Notes: generated from the sequence alone by a model not told the origin. A stretch of 64,000 nucleotides of DNA from Rhinopithecus roxellana (GCF_007565055.1 NC_044553.1:101035858-101099857), one strand, 5' to 3'. Positions 21,869 to 34,577 are shown, counted from the stretch's first letter. Program-made: numbers and translations.

Positions 21869-22360
21869 TCATATTACTCCAAATCCTTACTTACCAAGGC
21901 TGTTTGATGCCCTGTGCAACCTTCTTCCTGCTGTTTCTCCAATCCCATCTTCTATTAATTTCCTTCCTGTTGTTCTCCTTTCTGATCCTCAAATATGCCA
22001 ATAATTTTTCCTATTCAGTGCTTTTAAATTTGCCATGCCCTCTACCAGGAGTCCTCTACCCCTGCATAATTGAATAACTCACCCTCTACTTCAAGAGTCT
22101 GCATATATGTTGTCACCTTTAGAGAGGGCATCCCTGACCACTCTTTATCACATTTTATTTCCTTACTCTTCTTAATTTTTCTGCATTGTACTTATCTATC
22201 CATCATGTTATACTTGCTTTTCTGTATAAGTCTCACTCTCTAGAGCTTAAGTTCCAAGTTCCAGAAGCACATTTTCTTTTTTACCTCTGTAGCCCCAAAG
22301 CCTGAGACTTACTAGGGGATCAATAAATACTTATTTTTATGAGATAAAGGAATAATTCTT
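21869..22360 (+). mobile_element. L2 3' part and terminus
   Basis: 'GAGAGGGCATCCCTGACCAC' near 22121, 'TCTAGAGCTTAAGTTCC' near 22241 and 'CTAGGGGATCAATAAATACT' near 22313 are L2 3' landmarks in order. Confidence 0.85.
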
Positions 22361-23368
22361 GAATTATATGGAAACTTGATTAATAAAATCTTGCCTCTGT
22401 AGAGTATTACTGAGATGTCTTTCAGTTATTACTTACTTGTTGTATCTGAGACTATTAGGATTTTGAGGGGAATGCCCTTCTCAAAAGGCCAACTGGAGCT
22501 GACACAAATTTAGAACTGGATTTGAACAAACACAACACGTCTTGAACATTACCTGGTTCATTAAGAGAATGCAAGATGCAGAATAATTTAGGCAAATGCA
22601 AAAAAAAGTCAGTATATTTCAGAAGAACTAGATACCCTAGGGCCTGATTATGCATGGTATTAACCAAGAGGGGACTTGATGTGGTAGGAAAATCACTAAT
22701 ATGATCAACTCTTATAAAAAGCACAGCTATAAGAAGCCAGCTGGGTGATTACTACATTGAAGAGTATTCTCTAGAACATAATTCCAAAATATAATTAGGG
22801 TGCTGATTTTTTCAATGATTTATAATTGCGACTTATCTTATTGGCTATTATTATTGCCTTTTAAATAACCACTTACACAGGCTAGTAATTATTTTGTGCA
22901 AGACCTAGAGTAAAGAACTTTGATTCACTTTCATTTATTATTTACTTTTTTGTAAGTGTTTACCTATTATAAAACCTCCTCCATAAGAGTTATTGTGCAA
23001 TACTTATTTGGGTTTTATATGTAACCCTGTATTAATATTGGGAAGGCAATATTCTGTTTCTACTCAGCTGGAAAAACCCTTCTACCATTAATCTGTATGA
23101 TATATTTAGCCCACACTGGGACTGACCAGTCAGGAAATTGTTTACATAAATTCTTTTGTCTCTTGCCTTAAGAAAGAGACCAAATTGATCATCTGTGTAT
23201 TGTATTATATTGCATTGGAGAAAGAGGTCTACCAAAAATATACAGGCTATTAAATTCTGAGGTTACATGCAATTGATGGTTTCTAATACTGATGATTTTA
23301 ACAGAATACATATGTCCAAGTCATCATACTATGCTTGGGATAGAATTTAAACGCTCTCCATCATAAAA
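22361..23368. other. stretch without recognisable genes or repeats
   Basis: About 1 kb of AT-rich DNA. Short open frames (22455-22724, 23032-23235, minus strand) have no recognisable protein features. Confidence 0.45.
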
Positions 23369-23480
23369 CCAGTGTCTTGCAGAGTGCTTCACCTGCTTCA
23401 GGATTACCTGAAGTGCTTATTTAAAATGTCCCAATCCAGATATAATGAATTAGAATCTCTGGGGGTGACATCCATGCATT
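23369..23480 (+). mobile_element. MER5A-like hAT-Charlie fragment
   Basis: 'CACCTGCTTCAGGATTACCTG', split over 23390-23410, then 'GAATTAGAATCTCTGGGGGT' matches the MER5A middle. Confidence 0.65.
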
Positions 23481-23915
23481 GCATTATGATCAAACACCCT
23501 ACCCCATATGAGGTACTTAATTATGTACAGTAAAACTGACTTTAAGTTATATAGTTTAAAAACAACTACTATAAGCCAATGTACTAGAGATGGGAAGATG
23601 CATGTTCAAGGGAGAGTAAAGATAAACTAAAAATGACATTAATATCCATCATTTATTTCTTCTTTTGTTATAAAAATCTTTGACTATGTTCCTGTCCTCT
23701 GACCTAACAAAAGAGCAAGTAGGGGTCAAGTGGGAATCACAGAGGCAGGGAGGGGACAAGAAGAGATACAACTTATGAATCACTGCTATCTGGTAGGACA
23801 ATCCCCTCTGCAAGTTTGCAAATCTAATACAATGCAGGGGACAGCATAATGTGGCAAGACTAAAAAGTCTTGACTTTTTAGTCACAGGGCTTTTAACCTA
23901 AATTCTGATTTTGTT
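23481..23915. other. unassigned stretch
   Basis: No gene or named repeat recognised. Confidence 0.4.
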
Positions 23916-24241
23916 ACTTACTAGCCATATTTATTTATTTATTTATTTTTGAGACAGGGTCTTGCTTTGTTACCCAGGCAGGAGTAGAGTGGTGAGATCA
24001 TGGCTTACTGCAGCATCAACCTCCTAGATTCAAGCAATCTTCCCACCTCAGCCCCCCAAGTAGCTGGGACTACAGGCACATGCCACCACACCCAGCTAAT
24101 GTTTTAGTTTTTGCAGAGATGGGGTCTTGCCATGTTGCCCAGGTTGGTCTCAAACTCTTGGGCTCAAGGGATCCTCCTGCCTTGATCTCCCAAAGTGCTG
24201 GGATTATAGGCATGAGCCATTGTTCCTGGTCACTTACTAGC
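23916..24241 (-). mobile_element. AluJ-like element with target-site duplication
   Basis: The direct repeat ACTTACTAGC at 23916-23925 and 24232-24241 brackets a reversed Alu. The poly(A) has become (TTTA)n (23930-23956). Diverged old-type positions (e.g. GGTCTTGCTTTGTTACCCAGG region) suggest AluJ. Confidence 0.92.
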
Positions 24242-25010
24242 TTTTTAAGTTTCTCTTTTGCACTTACTGGCCCATTTTCCATATAGGAGCCAGACTGATA
24301 CTTTTTAAATGTAAATAGGATATTATCACTGTTCCTGTTTATACAGTCTTGATACTTTCCCATTTCTTTAAAAAAAAATATCAGATTCTTTTTTGAGTAT
24401 TAAAAGACTAATGATTTGATTCCTGTTTATTTCCCCAATATCTTCCAAATCCTTTTCTCTTACTATGGTCAACTCAAACTAACCTGTTTTCTTGTTTCTA
24501 GAAAATACCAAGTTCTTTCCTATCTTAGAACCTTTACATGTGCTATTTAATCTGCCTGAAATACTCAGTTCCTGGATCTTTGTGTATATTTTGCCTTTTT
24601 GTCCATTAGTCTTGGCTAAACATTATCTTTTTAGACAAGTCTTTGCTTATTATGTTATATATATAGATACCCCCATCTTAGAAAATATATTTTTTAAAAT
24701 TGTAGCATAATGTAATTATCAAGTGATCACCTCTGGAACCAGAATGCCTGACTTAGAATATACTAATCTCTAAATATGTCCCTTGTTATTATTATTGTTT
24801 CATAATATTAATTGCATTTACACATTGATTATATCTATTTATATGTTTTTTATTTGGTTAGTAAGATTCCTCTACTATCATAAGCTCCAAAAGGGCACTT
24901 TCTGGATGAGGTTTGTTCACCACTGTAAATCCTGCATCGGGACAAAGATCTAGTAAAGGCTCTCAAAGTATTTGTTAAAGGAAGGAAGGAATGAATGCAC
25001 AGGAAATTTA
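24242..25010 (+). mobile_element. L2 fragment to its 3' end
   Basis: 'CTTTACATGTGCTATTTAAT' near 24533, 'GCCTTTTTGTCCATTAGTC' near 24592 and 'AGCTCCAAAAGGGCACTTTC' near 24884 follow L2, ending near 'GTATTTGTTAAAGGAAGG'. Heavily decayed. Confidence 0.6.
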
Positions 25011-25690
25011 AGTGGTAGCTTTTGTTGTTGATATTATCACGACATTCTGCATATTATGTTATATTTAATTGGACTTAAGTTACACCCACAACTCTATAGG
25101 TTCCTTGAGGAGGGAGATAGTGTATTAATCATCTAAGACTCTCAGGATATAGGGTAGATATTTATTTAGTCAGTGTCTGTTGGGTCGATTTGCTTATGGA
25201 ATAATGGAAGCAAGAAAGTCACAGTCAACAGAAAGAAAGAATTACCCACATGTAAATCATAACCATGTTTTCCTATACATAAAATTAGACAACTAGAAAA
25301 ATGAAGAGATGAAGACGAGGCACTCAAAAGAATAGATATCAATAAATTCTGCTCAATTTTAAATCAGAAAAGTCTCAACAGCTGGCAAGTATGAACACTT
25401 ATTAAATCATATAAAATGCAAATGGTATAATTAGATCATGTAAAATGCAAATTATGTAATTCTTTATCATCCAAAGATGCGGATGACATTAACAAGATTA
25501 CTATCACCAGCAGCTCTAAAACAATGAGAAACGAGTTGCTGCTACTAACCTGTTCCTACTCCTATTTTTGCTCTCAGTTAAGTCATGCTCAGTTAAATTA
25601 TGAGATGAAAACTTTTAAATTTTATGTTCCTCAGTCCTCATATTAAGTGCTTATTAAATCACATTCTGTTCACTTCCTGGATGCTTCTCT
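25011..25690. other. unassigned stretch with a diverged ~28-bp tandem pair
   Basis: Single-copy looking DNA. At about 25407-25462 two related units containing 'TAAAATGCAAAT' follow each other. Confidence 0.45.
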
Positions 25691-26375
25691 CATTCATCTG
25701 CTGCTACTACTAACCGAGGTCTTCCTTAGCATTCCTCAGCCTTCACAAAATTTGCTTCCCCTTGCCTCTAAACATCCCACCCTACTTTAATCCCTGGAGT
25801 AGCCTCCCAATCTGTTCCCTCACATCTCCACCAGAACCCACATATTTGATTGTAGTGCTTCCCTGTCCATCATCCTTGTAACTGCTCATTACCCATCAAA
25901 TATGTGCAGGCAGCATGGCCTATTATTAGTTCCAACCTAACTTTCTTAGATTCCTCCTTATCACAGCATACTAGCAACCACCCACCCTTTGGTCTAGCAC
26001 TGCTGCACCTCTAGAATTTCTATCATGATACTTTATCCTTTTCATGCTTTGTGGTTTTAGTTGTTATTTTCCTGGAATTTTTGTCTTCCCAAAGTCTGGC
26101 TGTCAAAAGCACCTCCTTCCTTCCTGGCTCAAATATTACTTTTTCCTGTAGCTTTGCCAGATTCTTTTAGTTAAAATAAATCCTCCCTCTTTCATATTTC
26201 TATAATACTTAGAGCACTCATAGTCTACCATATAATACACATAGTTCTGGATACATCTAGATCCCCTACTTGATTATGAGCCAGACAGGAACCATCTATT
26301 ATTTAGCTTAGAATAAGTCACAGTGCCGAGTAAAGTGCCCTGCACATAGATAATGATCTATTGATCACCCTGTTC
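25691..26375 (+). mobile_element. L2 element, ORF end and 3' UTR
   Basis: 'CCTCCCAATCTGTTCCCTCA' near 25803, 'ATTACCCATCAAATATGTGC' near 25889, 'AGCACCTCCTTCCTTCCTGG' near 26109 and 'AGTGCCCTGCACATAGATAA' near 26334 are in L2 order. Confidence 0.75.
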
Positions 26376-26705
26376 TATTTAAGCTCTACTAATTTAGTTT
26401 GATGCAATCATCTGATCCATTTTTTAGAAATCCAGTTTAATTGCGCCAAATGCTAACAGATTCTATCTATCAAATATGTTCTAGCTACTATTCTGGTTTT
26501 TAAAAATTCAGAAAGTCAAAATGAATTGATTCATTAGTAAAATAGCAAACTTTTAAAACTTAAATTGAATGCTGCTGTTACAGCTTACATTCCAAAAGTT
26601 ATAAAATACTGGGTTATATACACTGTTGTTTAGATAGGACATTTTTCTTATGATTTAAAAGATCATGTCATTGGGACAGGATAGTGTCTTGGGAGCGGAG
26701 AAAAT
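26376..26705. other. unassigned AT-rich stretch
   Basis: No gene or named repeat recognised. Confidence 0.45.
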
Positions 26706-27350
26706 GAATGTTTCATTTTTTATTTATTCAATGAATCCTTATTGAGTGTCTACCATAGGCTAGGGATTGAGATGAAAATGGGAAACACGAATAAAACATC
26801 TGCCCTCAGAAGTCTACAGTCTAATAAAGGCAAAAGGTCTTAATCAAATAATCACATAATTAAATCAAATAATCTTCAGTGATATGTATGGAAAGTTTTA
26901 CAAGATGATGTTCTTAGTGCTTTCAGTAGATCCAGTCAAAGAAGGGAGCAAAACTTCCCCCTGGAGAAGGTAATTCGGAGACAGAGCTGACATCAGTAGG
27001 ATGAAAAGCAGTATACAAGTCAAAAGATAAGGAGAAATGTTTAATTCAGAGAGAAAATTATTTGCTAACACCTGGTAAGAGAAGAGAATGCTGAAAGTAA
27101 CAAAAGAAGGCAGGCCTTGAGGGGAATAGGGTACAGAGAAGGACAGATAGATGGGGAAGCATCCAACCTTGAAGGATCCTGAGGCCGTTAATGCCTTTGG
27201 TCTTTATCTTGTGAGTAAAAGGCGACTTGTAGAGTATTTTAGGCAAAAAGAGGGTGGGGTGGAGTGGAGAAGTTGAAGACAATCTGATTTACATTTCAGA
27301 AAAGGTCTTGGAAAGGTCCATCATTAAATTTTCAAAAATGAAGCTGGTTC
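26706..27350 (-). mobile_element. L2 element, reversed
   Basis: 'TTATTTATTCAATGAATCC' followed by 'TTATTGAGTGTCTACCATAG' is the reversed L2 3' end. Further right, 'AATGCCTTTGGTCTTTATCT' and 'CAATCTGATTTACATTTCAG' fit the reversed ORF region. Confidence 0.65.
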
Positions 27351-27389
27351 TGGCTTGAGATATATTGTGCATGTTTATACTGGTGCCAG

Positions 27390-27672
27390 AGAAGTAACTT
27401 GCCCCTAACAGCCTTTAAAATAGCCTCCGTTTTCACTTGGACCAAATTTGGACTCTTGAGTCTGGCTTTTGCAACCTTCTGTGATCCAGGCCAACTCTAT
27501 ACGGGCCCATTCTCCTCATCTCCTCAAGCTTTCCACCCCACTCAAATGCATCTCACGACTGCTTCCTGTCTTTCTCCAATTCTCCACAAAGCCTATACAG
27601 ATTCTCCCTGCATCCACTCACCATCTAAGACCTTCATATGTTTTTAGGTCCAGCTTACTCTTATTTACTCAT
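27390..27672 (+). mobile_element. L2 fragment (left part, split by MST)
   Basis: 'CCTTCTGTGATCCAGGCCAA' near 27474 and 'CTTTCTCCAATTCTCCACA' near 27571 follow L2. The copy resumes at 28099. Confidence 0.65.
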
Positions 27673-28098
27673 TGTCTTGGTCCATTTGCTTTGCTATAAA
27701 GGAATACCTGAGGCTGGGTAATTTATAAAGAGGTTTATTTGGCTCCCAGTTCTGCAGGCAGTACAGTAAGCATGGTACTAGCATCTGCTTCTGGTGAGGG
27801 CCTCAGCTGCTTCCACTCATTATGGAAGATGAAGGGGAGCCAGAGTGTACAGTGATCACATGATGAGAAAGAAGGCAAAAGAGAGGGAAAGGGCCAGGCT
27901 CTTTTCAACAACCAGCTCTCAGGAAACTCTCCCAGGAATTAAAAAAGTGAGAACTCACTATTACCTTGAGGATGGCGCCAAGCCATTCATGAGCAATCCA
28001 CTCCCACAACCCGAACACCTTCCACTAGGCCCTGCCTTCAACATTGGGGATCAGATTTCATTATGAGGTTTGGAGGGTCAAATATCCAAACCATAGCA
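27673..28098 (-). mobile_element. MST-type MaLR solo LTR, reversed
   Basis: Begins 'TGTCTTGGTCCATTTGCTTT' and ends 'CAAATATCCAAACCATAGCA', with 'ACCTGAGGCTGGGTAATTTA', 'GAGAACTCACTATTACC' and 'CATTCATGAGCAATCCAC' in MST order. About 426 bp, close to full LTR length. MaLR LTRs are non-coding remnants of ancient endogenous retroviral elements. Confidence 0.88.
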
Positions 28099-28345
28099 CT
28101 CATGTTTCACTTTTCTCTGTCTCCATTAATTCTTATGACCAATACTATGAAAATAAAGCACAGCATCACATAATTTTACAAGACGCTATTTCATTCTTTT
28201 ATCTGTGTACCTCTTGTCTTCCCAACATGCTTATCTTCCCAAGGGAGGGACTGGATTCTGCACGGTTTTTTGGTCCCTTACAATTGTTAGCATATTTCTA
28301 TAAAAATGGTAGTCACTCAAGACATGCCTCTTGACTGAATGCTTA
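28099..28345 (+). mobile_element. L2 fragment (right part)
   Basis: 'TTATCTGTGTACCTCTTGTC' and 'CTTCCCAAGGGAGGGACTGG' followed by a decayed tail continue the L2 interrupted at 27672. Confidence 0.5.
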
Positions 28346-28539
28346 CAGTCCTCTGCAGTTCTAGAAGGTACTTGAGGAAAACTTGAAAGCAAAGATAGAA
28401 ATAATTTTGGAAGATTTTTATAAGTAAGTTGAATACTACTGTAAATTAACTAGGGATGAAGCATAAGTGTAAGAGTAGAATTTTAAAACCAAATACATAT
28501 TTTAGATAAGGAAATTTAACAAATTTTATTCATATTTTT

Positions 28540-28890
28540 AGGTTTTTTAAATTTTGAAATGACTTCAGACTTACATAAAAGTTGCAAGAAAAGGGTTCAG
28601 AAAATCCCTATACACATTTTACCCAACTTGCCCTTTAAGATCATGTATATATCTAGTTTCTCCTCAAACTTCCACTTATTAATTTTAACATCCATCTGTG
28701 GGCCTTGCCTACAGCAATTATATTTGCCTAATGATGATTTTCTATTTTATTATTCCTTCAATATTTATTCATTGGAATCATTGTGTAAGGAGATTTCTCT
28801 CCTCCCTACTTTCTTTTTTACTGTCAAAAAAGAAGCTACAATCAATGAGAACCATTGCTTCTAAAAATGTATAGTCTACTCTTCCATGAG
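28540..28890 (-). mobile_element. L1ME-type 3' UTR fragment, reversed
   Basis: 'GAAATGACTTCAGACTTACA' then 'TAAAAGTTGCAAGAAAAGG' and 'ACACATTTTACCCAACTTGC' match a well-known old L1 3' UTR pattern. Confidence 0.6.
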
Positions 28891-30223
28891 GCATCATGAT
28901 ATTATTCAAGTTTAGACTCGTAGATACCCTCTACTGTTAAAATCTGCACTCAGTCATGGTCTTATTGAATGTTCTCGGGGAGAACAAGGTCTCATAACTT
29001 GCTTTGTAGGTGACAAGCTTGCAGTGGTACTCACAGGGGCTTAATCAGTGTTTACAGATGATATCTGACAAGTAGGCACTAGGTTTGAAATTCAAATTAA
29101 ATAGCAGAGAAGTATTTAGAATGAATATGTAGCATTCAAGTGACCTTTCTCAGGTGTAATCACTTGGAGAGGCAAATGATATAATTTCTCTTATGCTACA
29201 ATACTAATAATGGGCTTCCTTGTGAAAATATGCTTTTGATATTCTGCTCAAATTTGGTGACTATACTCTATTTATGTTTGTTGAATTAAGAATAGATAAA
29301 TAGGACACATATTTGATCTCTACCTAAAATGATACTTAGTATTGTATTGCTTGTAAATTTTCAATATACTTTTATGTATATCATCACCAAACTACCATTC
29401 TAAGGGGTAGAAAGCTCTTGTTGTCCTGATTTTACAGATGAGAAATTACCTGGTTTATGCTCTTTGTTCCTTCCACTGGGCCAGAAATTTTCTATCATTT
29501 TTATTCTCTATCTCGTTGATTCAACAATCTTAATGGACAGCCTTCACAACAATCCAAGTTGCCCGCAAGCATTTGCCCCATACGAAAACTGTAATTTGCT
29601 GCTAACCCCAGTCATAAAGAAGGTCAAGCTAGTTTTATTCAACACCACTAAGTGCTAGTGATGCAGATCCTAAACCTTCTGTGGGGTTCACAAGTCTCTT
29701 GTGTCATTGCTGGGGATGTTACATAGATGCAGGCATCTCTTACCTGGGCATTCTAGGGATGATGTGGTAGCTGCTGTCAAGAGTTTTGCACCAGGACTGA
29801 GAAGCAAATTGTCAGCTTTGCCCTGAGATGTGGTGATTCAGATTACTCACAGGCCATCAGTCAACACCAGCTTTGCTGCATCCTCAGTTCTAGTTACCAC
29901 AGACTTCTCTCTTTCATCATTTTTCCTCTGACTTCTAGTGTGGCAGAAGCTGAGTAAGGGACATTGGCCTTTTCTATCCCCTTGGGGTATAACCTTTGAA
30001 ACTCAGGAAAAGACCTCTCCCCTGCTCTCTGCCCATCTGCTCTCATGTTTTTTTAGCTGCGGAAATGAGAACAGAATTATCTAGCTGCTGAAACAGAGGA
30101 AAGGACGAAAAATTCAAGAAAAAAAAAGGAGAAAATTGTTAATATTTCAAAACCATTAGTTTTCCAAACATGGGCACCTACTAGCTTTCTGAATGGTAAT
30201 TTAGGAGAGGTGACATCAACAAA
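28891..30223. other. stretch with little recognisable content
   Basis: Possible MIR trace at 29395-29455 ('GATTTTACAGATGAGAAAT'). The remainder, including 29640-30060, is apparently single-copy and shows no exon-like open frame. Confidence 0.4.
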
Positions 30224-30409
30224 AATAGAACTAATTGGCTGGATGCAGTGGTTTGTGCCTGTGGTCCCAGCTACTTGGGAGGCTGAGGTAGGAGGATCTC
30301 TTGCACCTGGAAGGCAGAGGCTGCAGTGAGCTGAGATTGTACCACTGCATTCCAGCCTGAGTAACAGAGTGAGACCCTGTCTCAAAAAAATAAAATCGAA
30401 TAGAACTCA
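30224..30409 (+). mobile_element. Alu right-monomer-like fragment
   Basis: 'GGCTGGATGCAGTGGTTTGTG' (30237-30257, split) jumps directly to 'CCTGTGGTCCCAGCTACTTG', the right-arm arrangement, and ends in a short A-rich tail. The repeat AATAGAACT lies at both ends (30224-30232, 30399-30407), which supports insertion as a free monomer or 5'-truncated Alu. Confidence 0.85.
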
Positions 30410-31100
30410 TTGATTGCCTGTTATGTTTGAACATGTTGAAAGGAATTTTACAACTTTGAAGGAAAGGTTTGGAAAAGAAATAAAAATATGGGCATAGAAT
30501 ACAAAGCAAATAAAATATAAGGTAATTCATAACTATAAAAATATGAAAGTTGTATTAAGGCAGGATGTATGATTATAACGTACTATGTAGCTCAGCTATG
30601 AACAATATTTACAAAGTACTACTAGTGTAAATCCTAAATATTAATTAAGCCAAAGTGATGATACATGTAAGTGATAGGTTGAGGGGTGTTTGTTGGAGAA
30701 GGTAGAAACAAGAAGCAACAATAGAAAATTTTAAACCATCTGCTGAGAAAAGCCAGGAGATAGTACGAAAATAAAAGAATCAAGAAGAATCCATATATGC
30801 ATGTTATTTACAATATGTAGGTAAATAGCAGGTAAAACTGCTGAAAGGTGGAATAAGGTTGCCACAAGTGATCAGGAAAGGGGAAGCATAAGGCCAGGAA
30901 TGTCTGTTCTTCATAATAAGCTTTCCAGTTGTTTAAATTATATACATTTATTCCTTAATAAAATGAAAGTTAATTTTAAAGGTATTTCAGATATAAACTA
31001 AAAAATTGGTGGAGACCGAATTAGTGATAGTGAAACTAAAAGTAATCTTTTACTTTCTGAAGACAAGTAATTAAAAATCTGAGAAAAGTATAACTTGAAA
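30410..31100. other. unassigned AT-rich stretch
   Basis: No gene or named repeat recognised. Confidence 0.45.
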
Positions 31101-31520
31101 GATGAAAGCCTCTGGAATACCACTCAGATAGAGCCGGTGTAGACAATTTAATGTATATTTCCTCCAAAATTTCTGTATTTACCAAAAAATGCAATCATAC
31201 TACAGAAACTATTTTGCAACTTGCACTTGTTTGTCCTCTGACAGGTCCTGGACATCAGTTTATGTCACTATGTACAGATTAAACACATTTTTAATGGATA
31301 TATAATTTTTTACATTACGGATACATATTAGATATAAAATATTTCATTGTATGATATACTACAGTGTATCAAATTACTGTTTATTAATTTTTTCCAATTT
31401 TTCAGCTGTACTTCACTAAGTATTCCATATGTATATATTTGTGCAATTTTAAGAATGTTTCAGAAGTATACATTCTTAAAATGCAAGTCGTAGCTCAAAA
31501 GGCATAAGGCACTTTATATT
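31101..31520 (-). mobile_element. old L1M/L1ME fragment, reversed (tentative)
   Basis: 'TTTAATGGATATATAATTTTT' (31291-31311, split), 'CAAATTACTGTTTATTAAT' and 'ATATATTTGTGCAATTTTAAG' resemble a decayed reversed L1 3' region in order. Confidence 0.4.
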
Positions 31521-31683
31521 TTAGTGGAAATTGCTAGTCTCAAAGACATTCTGGTTGGCAGTAGTCTCACCAACATTGGATATAAGTGCCCAATCTCCTT
31601 ATGCTGTTAATTTTTATTGGGACATAAAAATTGTGTGTTTACACACAATTGAAAATGATGTGTTTACAAAGAATTTTCATATA

Positions 31684-32053
31684 TGCCATGGACTGAATTG
31701 TATTTCTCCAAAATTCATATGTTGACTCTCTAATCCCAATGCGTCTGTATTTGAAGATAGAGTCTGTGAGGAGGTGATAAAGGTCAAATGAGGTCATAAA
31801 GCTGGGGCCATAATCTGATAACAATGGCGCCCTTATAAGAAGAAGAGAGACATCAGAGTTCCTGTCTCCACTGTGAGAGGACACAGAGAAGACGGTTGTC
31901 TCCAAGCAAGGAAAAGAGCCCTCACCAGAGACTGACTATGCCAGGTCTTGATCTGGGACATCTAGCCTCCATAACTGTGAGCAGAACTTTTTCTGTGTTT
32001 AAGCCATGCAGTCTGTGGTATTTTTATTATGACGGCCTAAGCAAACTAATACA
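31684..32053 (+). mobile_element. MLT1-type MaLR solo LTR
   Basis: Begins 'TGCCATGGACTGAATTGTAT' and ends 'CCTAAGCAAACTAATACA', with 'AAAATTCATATGTTGACTCT', 'GGACACAGAGAAGACGG' and 'TTCTGTGTTTAAGCCATGCA'. About 370 bp, nearly complete. Probably MLT1A-C. Confidence 0.85.
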
Positions 32054-32099
32054 TATGTCATTTCTTTCGAAACTCCTGTCCATGCAAAGGGGTACCACT

Positions 32100-32215
32100 A
32101 TTCCTAATTTACAGGTGAGGAAATGGCATTAAGAATGTGCTCAGATCACATGGTTTTTAAGTGGCGATGCAAGGAATAGAAGGCAGCTTTTTTGACTCGG
32201 AGTCAGTTGTTCTTT
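32100..32215 (-). mobile_element. MIR fragment, reversed (tentative)
   Basis: 'TTACAGGTGAGGAAATGGCA' and 'CAGATCACATGGTTTTTAAG' follow the reversed MIR core. Confidence 0.5.
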
Positions 32216-32289
32216 TTTACTACAGAAGAGTAGTCTTGTTCATTACAATTCCAGCTCACTTATTAGCTCCTACTATGGGAAATTATTGA

Positions 32290-32442
32290 AATCACAAACG
32301 CTTGAGTTGTAAAAGTCTTTGGAGGTTATCTAGTCTAGCAAAGAAAGTGAGGCCCTGAAAGATCAAGTAATTGGTCCAAGATGACACAGCTAGTTAATGG
32401 AAAAACTAGGATTGATATTCAATTTGACTTGAGTCTAGTGTT
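32290..32442 (-). mobile_element. MIR-family fragment, reversed
   Basis: 'GTGAGGCCCTGAAAGATCAA', 'CCAAGATGACACAGCTAGTT' and 'GAGTCTAGTGTTCTTT' match reversed MIR/MIR3 order. Confidence 0.65.
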
Positions 32443-32756
32443 CTTTAATTTTTTTTATTTTTTTGAGACAGAGTTTTGCTTTGTTGCCCAGGCTGGAGTA
32501 CAGTGGCACAATCTTGGCTCACTGCAACCTCTGTTTCCTGGGTTCAAGTGATTCTCCTACCTCAGTCTCCCGAGTAGCTGGGATTACAGGCATGCGCCAC
32601 CACGCCCAGCTAATTTTTGTATTTTTAGTAGAGATGGGGTTTCACCCTGTTGGCCAGGCTGGTCTTGAACTCCCGACCTCAGGTGATCCGCCCGCCTCAG
32701 CCCCCCAAAGTGCTGGGATTACAGGTGTGAGCCACTGTGGCCAGCCCTTTAATTTT
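32443..32756 (-). mobile_element. AluSx-like element with target-site duplication
   Basis: The direct repeat CTTTAATTTT (32443-32452, 32747-32756) flanks a full-length reversed Alu with 'TTTGAGACAGAGTTTTGCTT' and 'CAGGTGATCCGCCCGCCTCA'. The 136-codon frame across it (32463-32873) is an Alu artefact. Confidence 0.95.
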
Positions 32757-34018
32757 GACACAATCATATTTCAAAGTTTACTTTTAATGTATAAATTATT
32801 CCTTCATGATTCCAAACACTACTATAATTCTATAAATATGGTTATTTTTCAGGTCACAAACTTTATCTCATAAAATAGAAGTTGCCCTTTAAACTTCCAA
32901 TCAGATTTATATTCTGATGTCCTTTGGTAAAGTAATGTAATACATAATAGTCAGTGTTTGTTTCAGTCTTTTTTTAAGGATGATGGAGCCTAATTCTTTT
33001 ATATATGACTCTATTACAGGACTTAGTTCATTCAGGGGCTGAAGGCTTCCACATCTCTCATTTCCATGCTAATTAAAATGTTAGTTTCTTCTTCAGTCTT
33101 TGGATATGTGCAACAGGAGATTAGAGTTTGTCTGCTTCCTTTATATCAGCAAAATGGATCACACTGCTGCCAGGAGAGTCCCATTAGTGTCATAAATCCT
33201 AGAAACACTATACACTTTCTGAGAATGAAGCCTGATAGTTGGAAAGCAGTATAGTAATTTTTGCTGACAGTTACCCTCACCAGGACAAAATAAGAGAGGT
33301 CTGGGAGCAAGCCACAGATTATTCTCAACATTAGCAAAGTGAGATGCTTTTTGAAAATAATTACTTTCCCTCTACAAAGTGATATAGATATTTTTTATCA
33401 TTTTATTTTTTTCTAAATTAGTTTTGGTATTTAGTTTCCCAGAATATAAGACTTAAATTGAAAATGGCAGAAAAGTCATTCAAAACCCTTTCTACCTCCC
33501 TTCAATGTAACACGTTCAGTAGCTTGGTGATTTCAAGCATATTTTTCCGAATAACAAAGGAAATTAAACTCAATAAGTTATGTGTTAAATACACCACATA
33601 GATTCATTATTACTTTTTTAAACTGCTTATACAGTAGAATACCTAATACACAACTGTGGTTATTAGCAGAGGAACTGAAAGGTAACACTGATTCACTGAA
33701 TGTTTCCAAGACTCAGGTTAACCTATAACTAGAAACAGCTTGAAGACATCTGACTCATGTTGTTTCTAATGTCCAGAGTAATGGAGCTTTTAAAAATCAT
33801 TTCACAATACCACCAGTATTTACTCAATCCATATGAGTTGTACTTATCTTTTAATGAAAGAGTGAAAACACAGTAATTCCCACTAACAACACCCACAGAG
33901 AGCTGATTATCAAACTATCTTATTATTCAAAATGAAAGGTTTCTCTCCATTCAGAAGAGAACACAATAAAATAATAAAGGGAGCAGGAAGTAGGATACTG
34001 GAGAAAAGAGAGAAACGG
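32757..34018. other. stretch without recognisable genes or repeats
   Basis: About 1.26 kb of AT-rich DNA. Short opposing frames near 33066-33337 have no recognisable protein features. Confidence 0.4.
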
Positions 34019-34172
34019 TGAGCCTTTCTGCACATCAGAATCCCTTAGGGAAGATTTTGCAAAACACAGGTATCCACGCTTCCCCCAGATATTTTCATTC
34101 ACCTGGTCTGGGTTGGGGATGGACAGGCATAATTCTCATGCTTAAACTAAGTTGAAAATCACTATAAGAGAA
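34019..34172 (+). mobile_element. MER5A-like hAT-Charlie fragment
   Basis: 'CTGCACATCAGAATCCCTTA', 'GGACAGGCATAATTCTCATG' and 'GTTGAAAATCACTATAAGAG' are MER5A landmarks in order. Confidence 0.6.
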
Positions 34173-34329
34173 TGAACAGTTACACCTGAGGACATATGAG
34201 GTATCGCAGTGGACTCAGGAGCACTGCAGAGAATGGACAGTTTTGTTATTGAAAGGTTGGCATTCTGGGTATGTGCTCTACTACCCCCAAAGGTGGATGC
34301 TCTTGGAGTCTTGCCAGGGAAACAATGGT

Positions 34330-34512
34330 CAATGCCACTTGCTTGTTCTGTGTGCTTGAGCAAGGTACTCAATATTTGTTGTTTCAATTCTTTGTCTGGA
34401 GAATGGGAATGATAGTACTATCTCATGATCATTAGGATAAAATGCAGTAATCCACATGAAAGGCTTAGCTCAGCACCTGGCATGTGGTAAGTACTCAGTG
34501 CATGCTATCCGA
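34330..34512 (+). mobile_element. MIR element
   Basis: 'GTGTGCTTGAGCAAGGTACT', 'CTGGAGAATGGGAATGATAG', 'CAGCACCTGGCATGTGGTAA' and 'GTACTCAGTGCATGC' trace the MIR core to tail. Confidence 0.8.
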
Positions 34513-34577
34513 CCACTCAGTTGGGAGAAAATCATCAGAGCCTTTATTTTTTGCCTTTTAACCACGTACTAACTGAT

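Noticed and set aside
32463..32873. 136-codon frame resembling many predicted primate proteins
   Set aside because: It is the well-known translation of a reversed Alu.
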